Source of the DNA: Methanocorpusculum sp.
Lineage (GTDB): Archaea > Halobacteriota > Methanomicrobia > Methanomicrobiales > Methanocorpusculaceae
DNA: 64,000 bases
Assembly: GCA_029987115.1 (NCBI GenBank)
Contig: DALTWK010000006.1
Span: 1 to 64,000 of the forward strand
Direction: 5' to 3'
The number at the start of each line of letters is the position of its first letter. Position 1 is the first letter of the stretch. Shown here piece after piece: positions 26,414 through 36,158 of this stretch. Position numbers and translations under genes: made by a program. The notes beneath the pieces were generated by a model. It was not told where the DNA came from. It saw only the letters and a program-made list of their open reading frames with translations, and made no database searches.

Positions 26414-26784
26414 TTCAGGGTGTTCAGATTGATATGCTCTCCGCAGAGAGAGTTGCCAATATGACCTCTTACGAGAAAATCCGCCACATTCTGGATGATG
26501 TCCACAACGGATGCGTCGTTGTACTTGAAAAAGGACTGACTCCGGAAGAGCAGGGCACCCTTCTTGAATCGACCATGATGGAAATTGCCCCGGGAAAATT
26601 CTCAGGAATTGAAATCGAAACTTATCCGGCAAACGACAAGAATGCCAGACGCGGTCTCGGAAAATTGTTCGGCAAGAAAACCGAATCCCAGCGCCTGATG
26701 GTTATCGGTCCGGTTGATCAGCTTAAGATGATTTCCCGTGAGAAAGACCGGCTGGTCGGCTGGGTCTCTCCATCCAACGAGTAA
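26410..26784 (+). CDS. DUF2073 protein
   Basis: 124 residues matching the archaeal DUF2073 family (GVQIDMLSAERVANMTSYEK at the start, GCVVVLEKGLTPEEQGTL in the middle, GKLFGKKTESQRLMVIGP near the end). The function is unknown. It sits between the Era-like GTPase (4-base overlap) and the zinc-ribbon protein (8 bases away), so it is a likely regulator or partner of the GTPase. Confidence 0.85.
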   Translation: MIQGVQIDMLSAERVANMTSYEKIRHILDDVHNGCVVVLEKGLTPEEQGTLLESTMMEIAPGKFSGIEIETYPANDKNARRGLGKLFGKKTESQRLMVIGPVDQLKMISREKDRLVGWVSPSNE

Positions 26785-26792
26785 GTACATAG

Positions 26793-27194
26793 ATGCCGCA
26801 CAAGTGCATGAAATGCGGACGTGAGTTCCGCGACGGTTCCATCGAAATTCTCCGCGGGTGTCCATCCTGTGGTGGAAAGAAATTTGTCTACGTCAGCGAC
26901 CGCGTTAAAAATGCGGATGTTCTGGAAGAAAAGAGCGTCCAGAAGATTGCTGAAGAAACAAAACAGGAAGTTCTGGAAGTCCACTCAGAGCATCCTGCTG
27001 ATCTTCGCCCGACAGATATGCTGGAACGTGTTGAAAGCGTCCGCATTATGGGAAAAGGAAAATACGAACTCAATCTTGAACGCCTTGCCGATACCCAGGA
27101 TATCATCATCGGTATGGGTGGAGACGGAAAATATATGCTTGATTTAGCGTCGATGTCCAAGAAGAAGTCTTCTTCCCGGAAATCACGCAAATAA
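26793..27194 (+). CDS. Zinc-ribbon protein (COG3364 type)
   Basis: 133 residues. The N-terminal zinc ribbon MPHKCMKCGREF ... GCPSCGGKKF has two CxxC pairs; the middle is acidic and helical (VLEEKSVQKIAEETKQEVLE); the C-terminal domain VESVRIMGKGKYELNLERLA is followed by a basic Ser/Lys tail (KKKSSSRKSRK). It is the third gene of the GTPase operon. A possible nucleic-acid-binding partner, not characterised. Confidence 0.83.
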   Translation: MPHKCMKCGREFRDGSIEILRGCPSCGGKKFVYVSDRVKNADVLEEKSVQKIAEETKQEVLEVHSEHPADLRPTDMLERVESVRIMGKGKYELNLERLADTQDIIIGMGGDGKYMLDLASMSKKKSSSRKSRK

Positions 27195-27492
27195 CTTTTT
27201 TAAAAAAAATTTATTTGTATCTATTCAGCCCCTTGTCTGAAATACTGGTGGTTAATCTCTTCACTGGGCTCTGACAAACTCGCCCGTAGGGCTCGGACAC
27301 AGATTCCCACGGATATCTCACGGATACGCTTCGCGGACGGTCTCCGAGATACGGCGATTTTTGACAGAGCAAATTCCTAGAATTTTTATGCGTTGAGTGT
27401 GTGGTCTTTAGTCACAGATGCGGGTTTCAGATAGAAACTGAAATGGTGCTAAAACAGAATGATTACTGGCGAATAGAGAAAGAAAGAGAGAT
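27195..27492. other. Intergenic region with T-tract and a short tandem repeat
   Basis: Starts with a T/A-rich run (27198-27220) likely to terminate the GTPase operon. At 27305-27326 an 11-base unit of the form TCYCACGGATA is repeated twice, followed by GC-rich sequence. No ORF with coding character and no recognisable RNA gene was found. The GC-rich stretch 27285-27355 could fold, but no convincing structure was drawn. Confidence 0.4.
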
Positions 27493-28086
27493 TTATGTCT
27501 CTCCTGTCTGCATTTCCTTCTTCATCATAATTGCCTGAATAATGGAAAGAATACCAAAGACAAGCATGAAGATTGCTGCTGCATATACAATAAAGATTGC
27601 AGTAATCCACGGTGTGAGGTTAAATGCTGCGACAAAGATAAGAATACCAAGGAGAATACCAAGAATACCTGCGATGATATTCACTGCTCGGTTTGCAGTT
27701 CCGGTGACAGTAAATCCGGAGATAACATTGAAGATTCCGCTTACCAATGCAGATGCTGCAAGGAAGTAAACAAGGAATGCTTCAAATGCTGCAGTGTTGA
27801 ACAATGCGATAATACCGAGGATGATAACTAAGATACCAAGAATTATGGATGCAGCACCTGCTCCGCCGAAACTTGTACCGCCGCAAAGCATAGCAATACC
27901 GACGAAGACAAGCATAATCGCACAGATAGTAGTTGGGATTGCAACTGCTGTAAGTGCACCTCCCCATGATGAGTTAACAAGGACGCAGATTAAGATACCA
28001 AGAATGATAAGTAAGACACTGCGTCCGATAGTTGCACCAAACTCAACGTTTGGAGTTATTTTTTCATCAGACATATAACTTTTCAT
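27493..28086 (-). CDS. HdeD-like (DUF308) membrane protein
   Basis: 197 residues with six predicted membrane helices made of repeated Gly/Ile-rich segments (LLIILGILICVLV, ASIILGILVIILGIIALF, VNIIAGILGILLGILIFVAAF), the DUF308/HdeD pattern of three helix pairs. The function is unknown; bacterial HdeD relates to acid stress. The ATG at 28074 (MSDEK) is an equally possible start; no strong ribosome-binding site decides between them. Confidence 0.72.
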   Translation of the reverse strand: MKSYMSDEKITPNVEFGATIGRSVLLIILGILICVLVNSSWGGALTAVAIPTTICAIMLVFVGIAMLCGGTSFGGAGAASIILGILVIILGIIALFNTAAFEAFLVYFLAASALVSGIFNVISGFTVTGTANRAVNIIAGILGILLGILIFVAAFNLTPWITAIFIVYAAAIFMLVFGILSIIQAIMMKKEMQTGET

Positions 28087-28320
28087 GTATATTATTTTAC
28101 GATATTAATACTACTGCTCAAAACATCATTATGCAAAATAAAACAGAAGAGGGTTACTACAACTCAGATTATTCGCATTTCCCACTTTGCACAATGTACA
28201 GTAACCCTGCACATTTCAGTGAAGAAACATCTGGAAATTTCCGTCAAAGATATTTCAACTGAAAACAAACACTACAGCATAAAAGAGCATGACCGAACAA
28301 ATAAAAAACGAACAGGGACG

Positions 28321-28328
28321 TTTATATT
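28321..28328 (+). promoter_or_regulatory. TATA box for the MFS exporter gene
   Basis: TTTATATT centred about 33 bases before the ATG at 28358, predicting a very short leader. The gap 28087-28320 is AT-rich with no other clear feature. Confidence 0.45.
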
Positions 28329-28357
28329 CTCTACAAAGATAAGTTTATTATTCCTAG

Positions 28358-29854
28358 ATGAATATAATAAAAACAATGGGTTCCCCTACTATTCAGTCAA
28401 AAGGAACAATCTCATTAATTGTCGTCGCAGCAGCCCTTGCCACGTTCATGTCAGCACTCGACGGAACGATTGTAAACATTGCTCTCCCAACCATCTCCTC
28501 AGACTTTGGTCTTACCACATCAACAGTCTCATGGGTCTCCACCATCTACCTCCTGGCATCATCAGGTTCACTCTTCCTAATGGGAAAACTCATCAATGTT
28601 GCAGGATACAAAAAAATCTTCATCTTAGGATTCCTTCTCTTCACCATAAGCTCCTTTGCCTGCGGATTTTTGCCGGTCATCCTCGGATCATTCCCTCTTC
28701 TGTTGGTATCACGTGTATTCCAGGCACTTGGAGGCAGCATCATGGTTGTCATCGCCCCGGCGATTATCTCAAACTATCTCCCCGGAGATATACAGGCAAA
28801 AGGACTTTCCATTGTAATGATGCTGGCAAGTCTTGCAACAGCACTTGGTCCTACAATCGGTGGGTTAGTTACCGAATACCTCAACTGGAGCTGGATTTTC
28901 TTTATCAATATCCCTGTAGGTATCTTTGCAGTCATCCTCGGATTCATCATCTTCCCCAAAGAAACCGCTGAAAAGAAAGCCACAATGAAAGGATTTGACG
29001 GCGTCGGTGCAGGCTTAATCTTTGTAGGACTCGCAGCACTTCTCTTCCTGTTTTCAGAAGGTGCCTCACTCGGCTGGACATCTCTTCCGGTCATCCTCTC
29101 GATTATCCTTACCGTTGCGGGAATCGGCGGATTCATCATTCGCGAGCACAAAGCACGTGACCCAGTCCTTGACCTTAGATTCTTCAAAAATCCTGCATTT
29201 GTGCTTATAGTAGTCATAAATGCCCTGCTCTTCGGCATATTTGCCGGAGCAAACTATCTTCTCCCGTTCTACCTGCAGTTGATTCAGGGTCTTTCTACAT
29301 TCAACTCCGGACTGATTTTAACAGCTTTATCTATCGGACTCATGATAGCAGGATTTATCGCAGGGCAGGTGTACATGAAACTTATCGGAAAACTGAAGTA
29401 TCTCCTGATGGGCGGGACTCTTCTTGTTGCAGCGGGCTTTTTCCTGCTCTCACGCCTCCATCCCTGGTCAGGACTCGGAATTGTTATAGCAGGTCTTATC
29501 TTAATCGGACTTGGACTCGGATTTACCACTGTCCCCATTACTACTATGATTTTAAAGAGTGCTCCGCCGGAGAAGGCAGGAATGGCTTCGTCGATTTCAG
29601 GTCTTATGCGGTTTGCACCGATGACTATTGGTATTGCCGTATTCAACGTTATTCTGATAGCTGGTGTTAAGTATCTGGCAGGAGTAAACGGAATCGTCTC
29701 AAAACCGCCGGCAGATATCGCGGCAAACATTCTGACTACAGGATTTGACCTTTGTTTCTTCATCGGATTGATTCTCGCCGTTATTGTCTTTTTCCTCTGT
29801 ATCTTTGTCAGCGAAAAGACACTTGCAAAGGTAAAAGAGACGGTAAGTAAATAA
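28358..29854 (+). CDS. MFS drug/proton exporter, DHA2 (14-TM) family
   Basis: 498 residues with about 14 membrane helices. The family motif LDGTIVNIALPTIS near residue 34 and VSRVFQALGGSIMVVIAPAI near 118 are typical of EmrB/QacA-type exporters, which expel lipophilic or cationic compounds using the proton gradient. The start MNIIKTMG is supported by the TATA box at 28321; an ATG six codons downstream (MGSPTIQ) is an alternative. No local regulator gene is seen. Confidence 0.9.
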   Translation: MNIIKTMGSPTIQSKGTISLIVVAAALATFMSALDGTIVNIALPTISSDFGLTTSTVSWVSTIYLLASSGSLFLMGKLINVAGYKKIFILGFLLFTISSFACGFLPVILGSFPLLLVSRVFQALGGSIMVVIAPAIISNYLPGDIQAKGLSIVMMLASLATALGPTIGGLVTEYLNWSWIFFINIPVGIFAVILGFIIFPKETAEKKATMKGFDGVGAGLIFVGLAALLFLFSEGASLGWTSLPVILSIILTVAGIGGFIIREHKARDPVLDLRFFKNPAFVLIVVINALLFGIFAGANYLLPFYLQLIQGLSTFNSGLILTALSIGLMIAGFIAGQVYMKLIGKLKYLLMGGTLLVAAGFFLLSRLHPWSGLGIVIAGLILIGLGLGFTTVPITTMILKSAPPEKAGMASSISGLMRFAPMTIGIAVFNVILIAGVKYLAGVNGIVSKPPADIAANILTTGFDLCFFIGLILAVIVFFLCIFVSEKTLAKVKETVSK

Positions 29855-29861
29855 GGTAATA

Positions 29862-29908
29862 GTCTGTAGATTCCCGGGTTGTTTATCCGGGAACAGACAG
29901 ATTCTTTT
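29862..29908 (+). terminator. Hairpin terminator after the MFS gene
   Basis: GTCTGT(AGA)TTCCCGG at 29862-29877 pairs with CCGGGAA(CAGAC) at 29887-29898, a 7-bp core plus a 5-bp outer stem, followed by TTCTTTTTT. The region from here to 30126 shows nothing further. Confidence 0.6.
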
Positions 29909-30126
29909 TTCTGGAAGTATTTACTCCTCGGCAAATTTATAGAGACACTATTCAGCCCACTGTTTTTAAACATGAGCTATTACTTTTGTTTTTTGGATTT
30001 GAAAATAAATAGCATATCTTCTCATTGGCTTTGCACAATAAATGCAGTTTGTATAAAAAAGGGAAGTCAGAACTTATTTTTTGTGCAACGCCCTTCTCAT
30101 TCAGAAGAGGGGCTGAATAGATACAT

Positions 30127-31502
30127 TTATTTTTTATCCCAGACGGTTACTCCGTCCTGTTTGGAAAGGGCATCTTTCGTAAATACCGGAGTCTTGATTC
30201 CTTCCTTTTTCTGTTTCTCGAAGTCACGAAGGGCCTGCAGAGCGTATTTGGAGAGGAGGAGAACTATCACCACATTGATGATGGTGTGCACACCCATTGC
30301 AATATCGTTGAGCTTCCAGACAACGTCCATTGTTGATATAGATAGAATATAGACGAGAACAAGGATTCCTACTTTTGCCAGGGTGATTGCCCGTTCGTTT
30401 TTCATAAGGAACCGCAGACTTATTTCACCCATAGTAAACGTACCGAACATGCTTGTAATGGAGAAGATAAAGATAAAGACGCTCAGAATTATGGATGCTA
30501 CCACAGCCACAGTTCCTGCGCTCTCCAAACCGAGAAACTCTCCGCCGACCAGAATCATAAATGCTGTTGCGGTACAGATAACCAGCGTATCAATGAACAC
30601 GCCAAATGACTGCGCAAGTCCCTGATGAACCGGGTGGGGTACGTCTGCCGTAGAACTGATCATTGTCATGGAACCGTCGCCTCCATTATTTGAGAAGAGT
30701 CCGCGCTGGACACCAACGATAACAGCTCCGCCGAGCAGTCCTCCGATGCCTGCTTTCAGGCTGAATGCTTCAGAGAAAATCAGAGCTATGACTCCTGGAA
30801 CTGCAGTGATATTGCAGCAGATGACAATAACGGCAAGAATAATGTATGCAAGTGCCATTAGAGGAACAACAACTGAGGATACTTTTGCAACCCGTTTGAT
30901 TCCGCCGATAACAACGATGCCGACAATCAGACAGATACCGAGTCCAACTGCCCAAACGGGGAATCCGGTAAGGTCAACAATTGATGTTGTTACCGTGCTT
31001 CCGAACGTTCCTGTTGTACAGATACCGTAGGTTAAGAGTGAAAGTATTGCAATACCTGCTGCGAATTTCGGTTTCTTTACGCGTTTTTAATGGTGAAGAA
31101 GAGACCGCCGATAAATTCTCCGTTGGACCCCTTTTCCTTATAAATCTGACCAAGCGTGGTTTCGACAAACGATGTTATCGAACTGATGATTGCAAGAAGC
31201 CACATCCAAAAGATTGCTCCCGGCCCTCCAGCAACGAGTGCAATAGCAACACCGGTGATGTTTCCGACACCAACACGTGTACCAAGACCTATGCAGAATG
31301 CATGGAACGAAGTAATTGTTTTTCCGTTAGAACTGAGTCGTGAAGTCTTTCCAAATAATGTTTTAATAGATTCACCAATAAGGCGTATCGAGACACCGCG
31401 GGTACGAATCCAGAGGTAGATTCCGGCCCCCGTGAGGAGGAAAACAAGAATATAACCAATGATGTCAGAAACCCCGTTTACTCCTTCGAGAATACTTGTC
31501 AT
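30127..31502 (-). pseudogene. AGCS-family alanine/glycine:cation symporter, frameshifted
   Basis: Two minus-strand frames join into one full-length (about 458-residue) AGCS transporter. The first, 31502-31077, carries the family signature GTRVGVGNITGVA and GGPGAIFWMW, then stops just after GGLFFTIKNA. The next frame resumes at about 31074 with KKPKFAAGIAILSLL and runs without a stop to 30127, including the region before the first internal ATG at 30858. One single-base change near 31075-31085, in an A-rich run, explains the break. It is a recent pseudogene, a phase-variable gene or a sequencing error. An intact copy would import alanine or glycine with Na+. Confidence 0.82.
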
Positions 31503-31609
31503 GTGTTCTTTAAATTTTGGCTGTTATGGAAGAAATAGATATGTCACTATGTATCGGAAACAGAATTTTGTGCAAAAAAAGAAAGTGTTTGTGAATGAAA
31601 CCGGGTTTC

Positions 31610-32032
31610 TTAAATCTGCTTTGTCAGGGTGAAAGTAATGTCTTTATCGACGAATATGCTATCAATAATCTGCATCTTATAGGCATTTACCTTTAAATCC
31701 ATTGAGGTTCCGTTAATGGCGATCTCAATCGGATATCCGAATACGGTCGCCTGGAAGTTGTTGGAACTGACATATGACCAGGTAGTATCAACCGATTTGC
31801 TGAATGTTCCGAGTAACTCTGATGAGAGTGAAAGGGCGAGACTTCCCGTATTGTCCTCGGAAAATGTTCCGGAAAGACTGATTGTTCCAGCAAGAGGGAT
31901 TGTTTTTTCTCCAACCCAGGTTCCGAGAATGGCCTTTGACTGATCCTGTTCCGGAGAAGAGGTACAGCCTGCTGCGGCAATGCATCCGACAACAAGAAGT
32001 ACTGCTAGTGCAATAGCAAGAATCTTTTTCAT
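31610..32032 (-). CDS. Small lipoprotein with one GTW module
   Basis: 140 residues. The lipoprotein signal MKKILAIALAVLLVVGCIAAAGC has its lipobox Cys at 23. One beta-rich module follows: ILGTWVGEK near residue 36, SEDNTGSLAL, TTWSYVSSNNFQATVF, and a final ITFTLTKQI strand. The same pattern recurs in the lipoproteins at 46736 and 52924. Anchored outside the cell membrane; function unknown. The start at 32032 is chosen because it gives the signal peptide directly; the longer frame adds a non-signal leader. Confidence 0.75.
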   Translation of the reverse strand: MKKILAIALAVLLVVGCIAAAGCTSSPEQDQSKAILGTWVGEKTIPLAGTISLSGTFSEDNTGSLALSLSSELLGTFSKSVDTTWSYVSSNNFQATVFGYPIEIAINGTSMDLKVNAYKMQIIDSIFVDKDITFTLTKQI

Positions 32033-32138
32033 AGATTCATATTGTTTTTGAAAGTATAGAAATTGTCTGATTTTCAAGGATTCAGCAGTGATGAATAATA
32101 TCACTAGAAAAAAAGTTGGGGTAACGGTTTATGTGCCG

Positions 32139-33598
32139 TTACATTCCATTCTCATCTGCTGCCCAGAGCTCATACAGCTCCGGAAGCAGATTCATAAATT
32201 CTTCTGCTTCTTCATCAGTCATATTGAGCAATTCAGAGGAATAAACAACTTTACCGTCAACAATCGTTGCGATGTTCTCAATTAACAGGGAAAGTTCAAT
32301 TGTTTCCAGATCATCCTTGAGGAAGTCTACTGCAAGCACTGCCATGTTTGCGAGTTTTCCTGCTTCAAGAGTTCCCATGCGGTCTTCTTCATGCCACATG
32401 TATGCGACATTGGAAGTCAGCGCTTTTAATGCATCTACCCGTGATAATCTCTCAGCCGGATTTATTGCAGGTTCAGCTTCGATAAGGGGTATTTCTCTGG
32501 TAATTGCGGTGTACATAGCAAACGGCACATTCTCCAACGGAGAAACCGGATAATCTGAATGGCCGACGACAACAGCGCCAGCGTCAATGAAGGACTGTGC
32601 GCCGCAAATCATCTTTGCTCTTTCTTTCCCGACACGCGGTTCAACACCTTCCATACCCGGAATCTTCGCAGACATCTGATAGAAGGATACAGCTACAATG
32701 CCGTATTTTCCGAACCGTTCCTTGTCTTCTTGGGTAACAAGCTCAATATGTGCCGCTGCATTTCTCTGGTCGTAGTTGCCGGTTTCTGTAACCGACTTTT
32801 CAACAGCAAGTGCAAATGCGTGTGCTGCACCGTCTCCCATGGTATGAGCGTGAACAAGCATACCGTACTTGTTTGCGGCGGTGATAAGAGCTGCCATCTT
32901 GTCAACATCGCTGAAGCGTTTGACTCCGGTTGATTCCGGCATGTCATCATACGGCTCAAGCAGCCATGAAGTGTGTTCCTCAGTAACTCCGTCCAGGAAG
33001 ATTTTTGCACCGATGATTTTGAAATGTTCTGAATTGTATTTCTTGGCAAGTTCTGCAATATGGGCCATGTCTTCATCAGGTGTGTCGGTATTGTCTTTTA
33101 CCAGAGATAATCCATAGATACGGATTTTCAGTTTTCCTTCCTTTTCAAGTTCGGAAATTGCCTGATAAATATCGGTTCCGCTCAGCTCGATACCGGCATC
33201 ACAAACTGCAGTATATCCGCTTGCCATCGTCTTATCCTGCCATTTCAGGACGAAATCTTTTAACTCTTCAACGGTGTATGGAAGCTGATTTACCAGTTTA
33301 ATTGCCGGTAATTCCTGAAGGTATCCGGTCGGTTTTCCGTTCGCGTCAACGTGAATCTGCTGCGGACCCATCTCTTTGATGTATTCAGGAGAGTAGTTTA
33401 AGATTTCAAGCTCTTTGCTGTTTACCCATGCCGCATGACCGCCTCTGCGGTCGGATTATTGTCATCCATGGTAATGACATTTCCGTAGAAGATAGTGTCT
33501 GCAGTGTTATTCGATCCGACACAACCTGCTGTTGCAAGAACTGCAACTAAGGCAATGCCGAGCAGAATAATTGCTGCAATGGATTTTTTAGTTACCAT
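32139..33598 (-). pseudogene. Lipoprotein amidohydrolase (YtcJ-like) with internal deletion
   Basis: The gene begins at 33598 with a lipoprotein signal (MVTKKSIAAIILLGIALVAV, lipobox Cys at 26), then TIFYGNVITMDDNNPTAEA. There, near 33435, the frame breaks and the sequence jumps to GHAAWVNSKELEILNYS, which matches residue 167 of the paralogue at 1462-3192. About 134 residues (around 400 bases), including the HxH metal site, are missing, and the junction is out of frame. The remaining 410 codons to 32139 are intact (HAHTMGDG, VGHSDYPVSP). This is an inactivated, formerly exported enzyme. Confidence 0.85.
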
Positions 33599-33685
33599 AG
33601 TTATTAGTAGGGAGTGAATTGTAATTAAGCTTCCCTAATAAGAATCTGATGCACAATATGGTGAACCGAAAGGTTCATTCTATTC

Positions 33686-36061
33686 TTATTTCCGTATCTT
33701 TTGCAATGGTTCAACAGTATCTGTAATTCCGCGAAGATAGTGAGCAGCAGTGACGCCTCCGGATGCAAGTTCACGTATTTCTTCTTTCAGTTTTTTACCG
33801 TTTTCTCCATTAACAGCTCTCCGGTATACTGCAACCATCCGTCGGATATATTCCGGAGATCTTCCGCGTGCGTCTATTGAGAGAACATTCACTCCACAGT
33901 TTGCCAGTTCCCGCACATATTCAATGAGACAGATTTCCGCAGAGTTCATGATGTGAGTTCTGCAGTCTTTATCGGTTCTGATACGGAAGATTCTCTCGGT
34001 TTTGTCTTTCAGTGCCCAGGACTGATTGCAGGAACGGCATCCTTCTGCAGTCGCAGGAATGCAGTTTTCAGTAATCATAACTTCTAGACTTCCCTGAACA
34101 ATGACTTCAATCCGTGGCGGATGGGCGTATCCGGCAAGGTAAGACATAAGGGAACGGATTTCCTTTCCTGAAAGTTCCGGAGAAAGACAAACCTGACGGC
34201 ATGCTTTTCCAAAGAGATTTGCTGTTCGGGCATTCGTGATGTTGAGACCGGAAGCTCCATACCGCTGAACACCGGTCAGTAATTCAGCAACACCGATTGA
34301 GTCGGTCATGATACCGGCGGCACTTGCCGGGAGTTTTTCCAGTTTCGGCATCAGTTCATGTTCTGCAATAATTCTCGGGAGCTTGTAGATAATCGGGAGA
34401 TTGTAAATCTCATCAAAACCTTCAAAGACCACCTGGTCGGCTCCTGCAGTATGTGCAGCTTTGGCACAGGAAATGGAATCGGTATAGACCTGAATCATCG
34501 GTTCAGTCTTTGCAAAAGAGCCGGTCGGTCGTTCCTGATAGGGGCGGCAGTTCCGCGGTTTCTTTTCTGTAAGCGACTTACTACACAGATCAAGGAAGTT
34601 TCGTCTCAGTTCCGAGATGACGCCCATTGGAAGGAATTTCGTTCCGTCATACTCCATCTGAATGGAACGGATGACAAACGGTGTTCCGCCGGTCTTTCGA
34701 ATCTGTGTTTCAACCGCTTCAGCAGAGACCGGTTTGCTTTTTGCCTCCATCATCGGTATATCGGATACTGCCTGCTTTCCGTTTCCGATTATGACAAGAT
34801 GACCTTCAGGATTCAGCGCTACAACAACGTCAAGAGGAACTTTTCCTGCCGGAGGTTTTGAAAGAAGAGCTGATGCCAGATGGTCGACTTTCAGCCGGTG
34901 GGTAATCCAGAGTTCGCTTCCCTCAAGAACATCTTCCGGTGCTGGAATCTTGTAGGCATCGCCCTCCGGGAAAAGATATGGTTCTTTATTCAGAGCAAAG
35001 CCGATTTCACGTCCGGCGAATTTGAAGACAAGACCGTCTCCGGTGTCAGGAACTGGACCTTCAATCTTAACGATTACTTTTCCCCGTTTTCTGTCGACAC
35101 CGGATACGGTTCCTGCGTAGACACCGCGGTTGTTCGGTTTGTTCCAGTTCATAATAGATGATTTGTCACCCATCAGGTATCCGCGAGTGAAGCCGCGGTT
35201 GAAGGCGAAAGCAAGCGTTTCCATATCTTCGGTCTTCGGCTCAAAGGTGCCTTCTGCAACCGCATCCAGAGCTTTGCGGTAGATGTGGGTAACTACTGCG
35301 ACATATTCCGGAGTTTTCATTCGCCCTTCGATTTTGAGCGATGCAACACCGCTTTTGCAGATTGCCTTCAAATCAGGGTAGGTGCAGATGTCTTTGGTAC
35401 TTAATATATAGTCGCCATCGGTATGGACCCGTTCTCCGTTTGCCAGAAGCGTATACGGTTTTCTGCACGGCTGAGCACACATACCATTGTTTCCGCTTCT
35501 TCCGCCGATAGCTGAAGAAAAGAGACACTGACCGGAGTAACTGTAGCAGAGAGCTCCATGAGCAAATATTTCTATGCCGATATTGTGCATATCTGCTTCT
35601 GTGACAATTGCCTTTACATCATCCAAAGTGGTTTCCCGAGCCAGGACGATACGGGATATGCCGTGTTCCGCGGCAAATGCCACGCCTGCAGTATTGGTAA
35701 CGGTCATCTGGGTACTTGCATGAATTGGAAGGTCAGGAACAATCTCCCGGGCAAGCGACAGAAGTCCGACATCCTGAACCAGAATCGCATCCACATCCGC
35801 ATCTGACAAAAATTTGAGATATGCCGCAGCTTCCTGAAAGTCTTCATCCCTGACGAGAGTATTGACGGTTACATATACTTTGACGCCGTGGCTATGGGCG
35901 AATTCAACGGATTTTCGTATTTCTGTATTGTCAAAATTCGTCGCATAGGCGCGTGCACCATACATACGTCCGCCAAGATAGACCGCATCACATCCGGCAT
36001 ACACAGCAGCTTTCAGGGCTTCCGGAGAACCGGCAGGGGCGAGTAATTCAGGGATTCTCAT
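33686..36061 (-). CDS. Peptidase U32 family protein (large form)
   Basis: 791 residues. PELLAPAGSPEALKAAVYAG at the start, IEIFAHGALCYSYSGQCLFS near residue 165 and GRSGNNGMCAQPCRKPY near 190 are the U32 signature with its conserved cysteines; EGRMKTPEYVAVV follows near 247. The second half has more Cys (CIPATAEGCRSCNQ near 680) and a repeat of barrel-like sequence. Bacterial relatives are TrhP/RlhA-type tRNA or rRNA hydroxylation factors, so an RNA-modifying role is as likely as a protease role. Monocistronic, divergent from the aro operon. Confidence 0.85.
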   Translation of the reverse strand: MRIPELLAPAGSPEALKAAVYAGCDAVYLGGRMYGARAYATNFDNTEIRKSVEFAHSHGVKVYVTVNTLVRDEDFQEAAAYLKFLSDADVDAILVQDVGLLSLAREIVPDLPIHASTQMTVTNTAGVAFAAEHGISRIVLARETTLDDVKAIVTEADMHNIGIEIFAHGALCYSYSGQCLFSSAIGGRSGNNGMCAQPCRKPYTLLANGERVHTDGDYILSTKDICTYPDLKAICKSGVASLKIEGRMKTPEYVAVVTHIYRKALDAVAEGTFEPKTEDMETLAFAFNRGFTRGYLMGDKSSIMNWNKPNNRGVYAGTVSGVDRKRGKVIVKIEGPVPDTGDGLVFKFAGREIGFALNKEPYLFPEGDAYKIPAPEDVLEGSELWITHRLKVDHLASALLSKPPAGKVPLDVVVALNPEGHLVIIGNGKQAVSDIPMMEAKSKPVSAEAVETQIRKTGGTPFVIRSIQMEYDGTKFLPMGVISELRRNFLDLCSKSLTEKKPRNCRPYQERPTGSFAKTEPMIQVYTDSISCAKAAHTAGADQVVFEGFDEIYNLPIIYKLPRIIAEHELMPKLEKLPASAAGIMTDSIGVAELLTGVQRYGASGLNITNARTANLFGKACRQVCLSPELSGKEIRSLMSYLAGYAHPPRIEVIVQGSLEVMITENCIPATAEGCRSCNQSWALKDKTERIFRIRTDKDCRTHIMNSAEICLIEYVRELANCGVNVLSIDARGRSPEYIRRMVAVYRRAVNGENGKKLKEEIRELASGGVTAAHYLRGITDTVEPLQKIRK

Positions 36062-36158
36062 ATATTGGTTATAGTGTGTGAGCCCTGCAGTATTCAGGAT
36101 TTCGCCGGTTGAAAAAAGATACCTTCATCCTTTCATCAGACTAATGTAGATACAGCAT

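Noticed and set aside
28219..28971. Long plus-strand frame overlapping the start of the MFS gene
   Set aside because: Its residue make-up is odd (rich in His, Cys, Arg, Pro) and no domain is visible; the MFS frame has a clear family motif and a promoter.
30127..30858. Treating the two AGCS pieces as separate genes
   Set aside because: The downstream frame is open and clearly homologous well upstream of its first ATG, so it is one gene with a frameshift.
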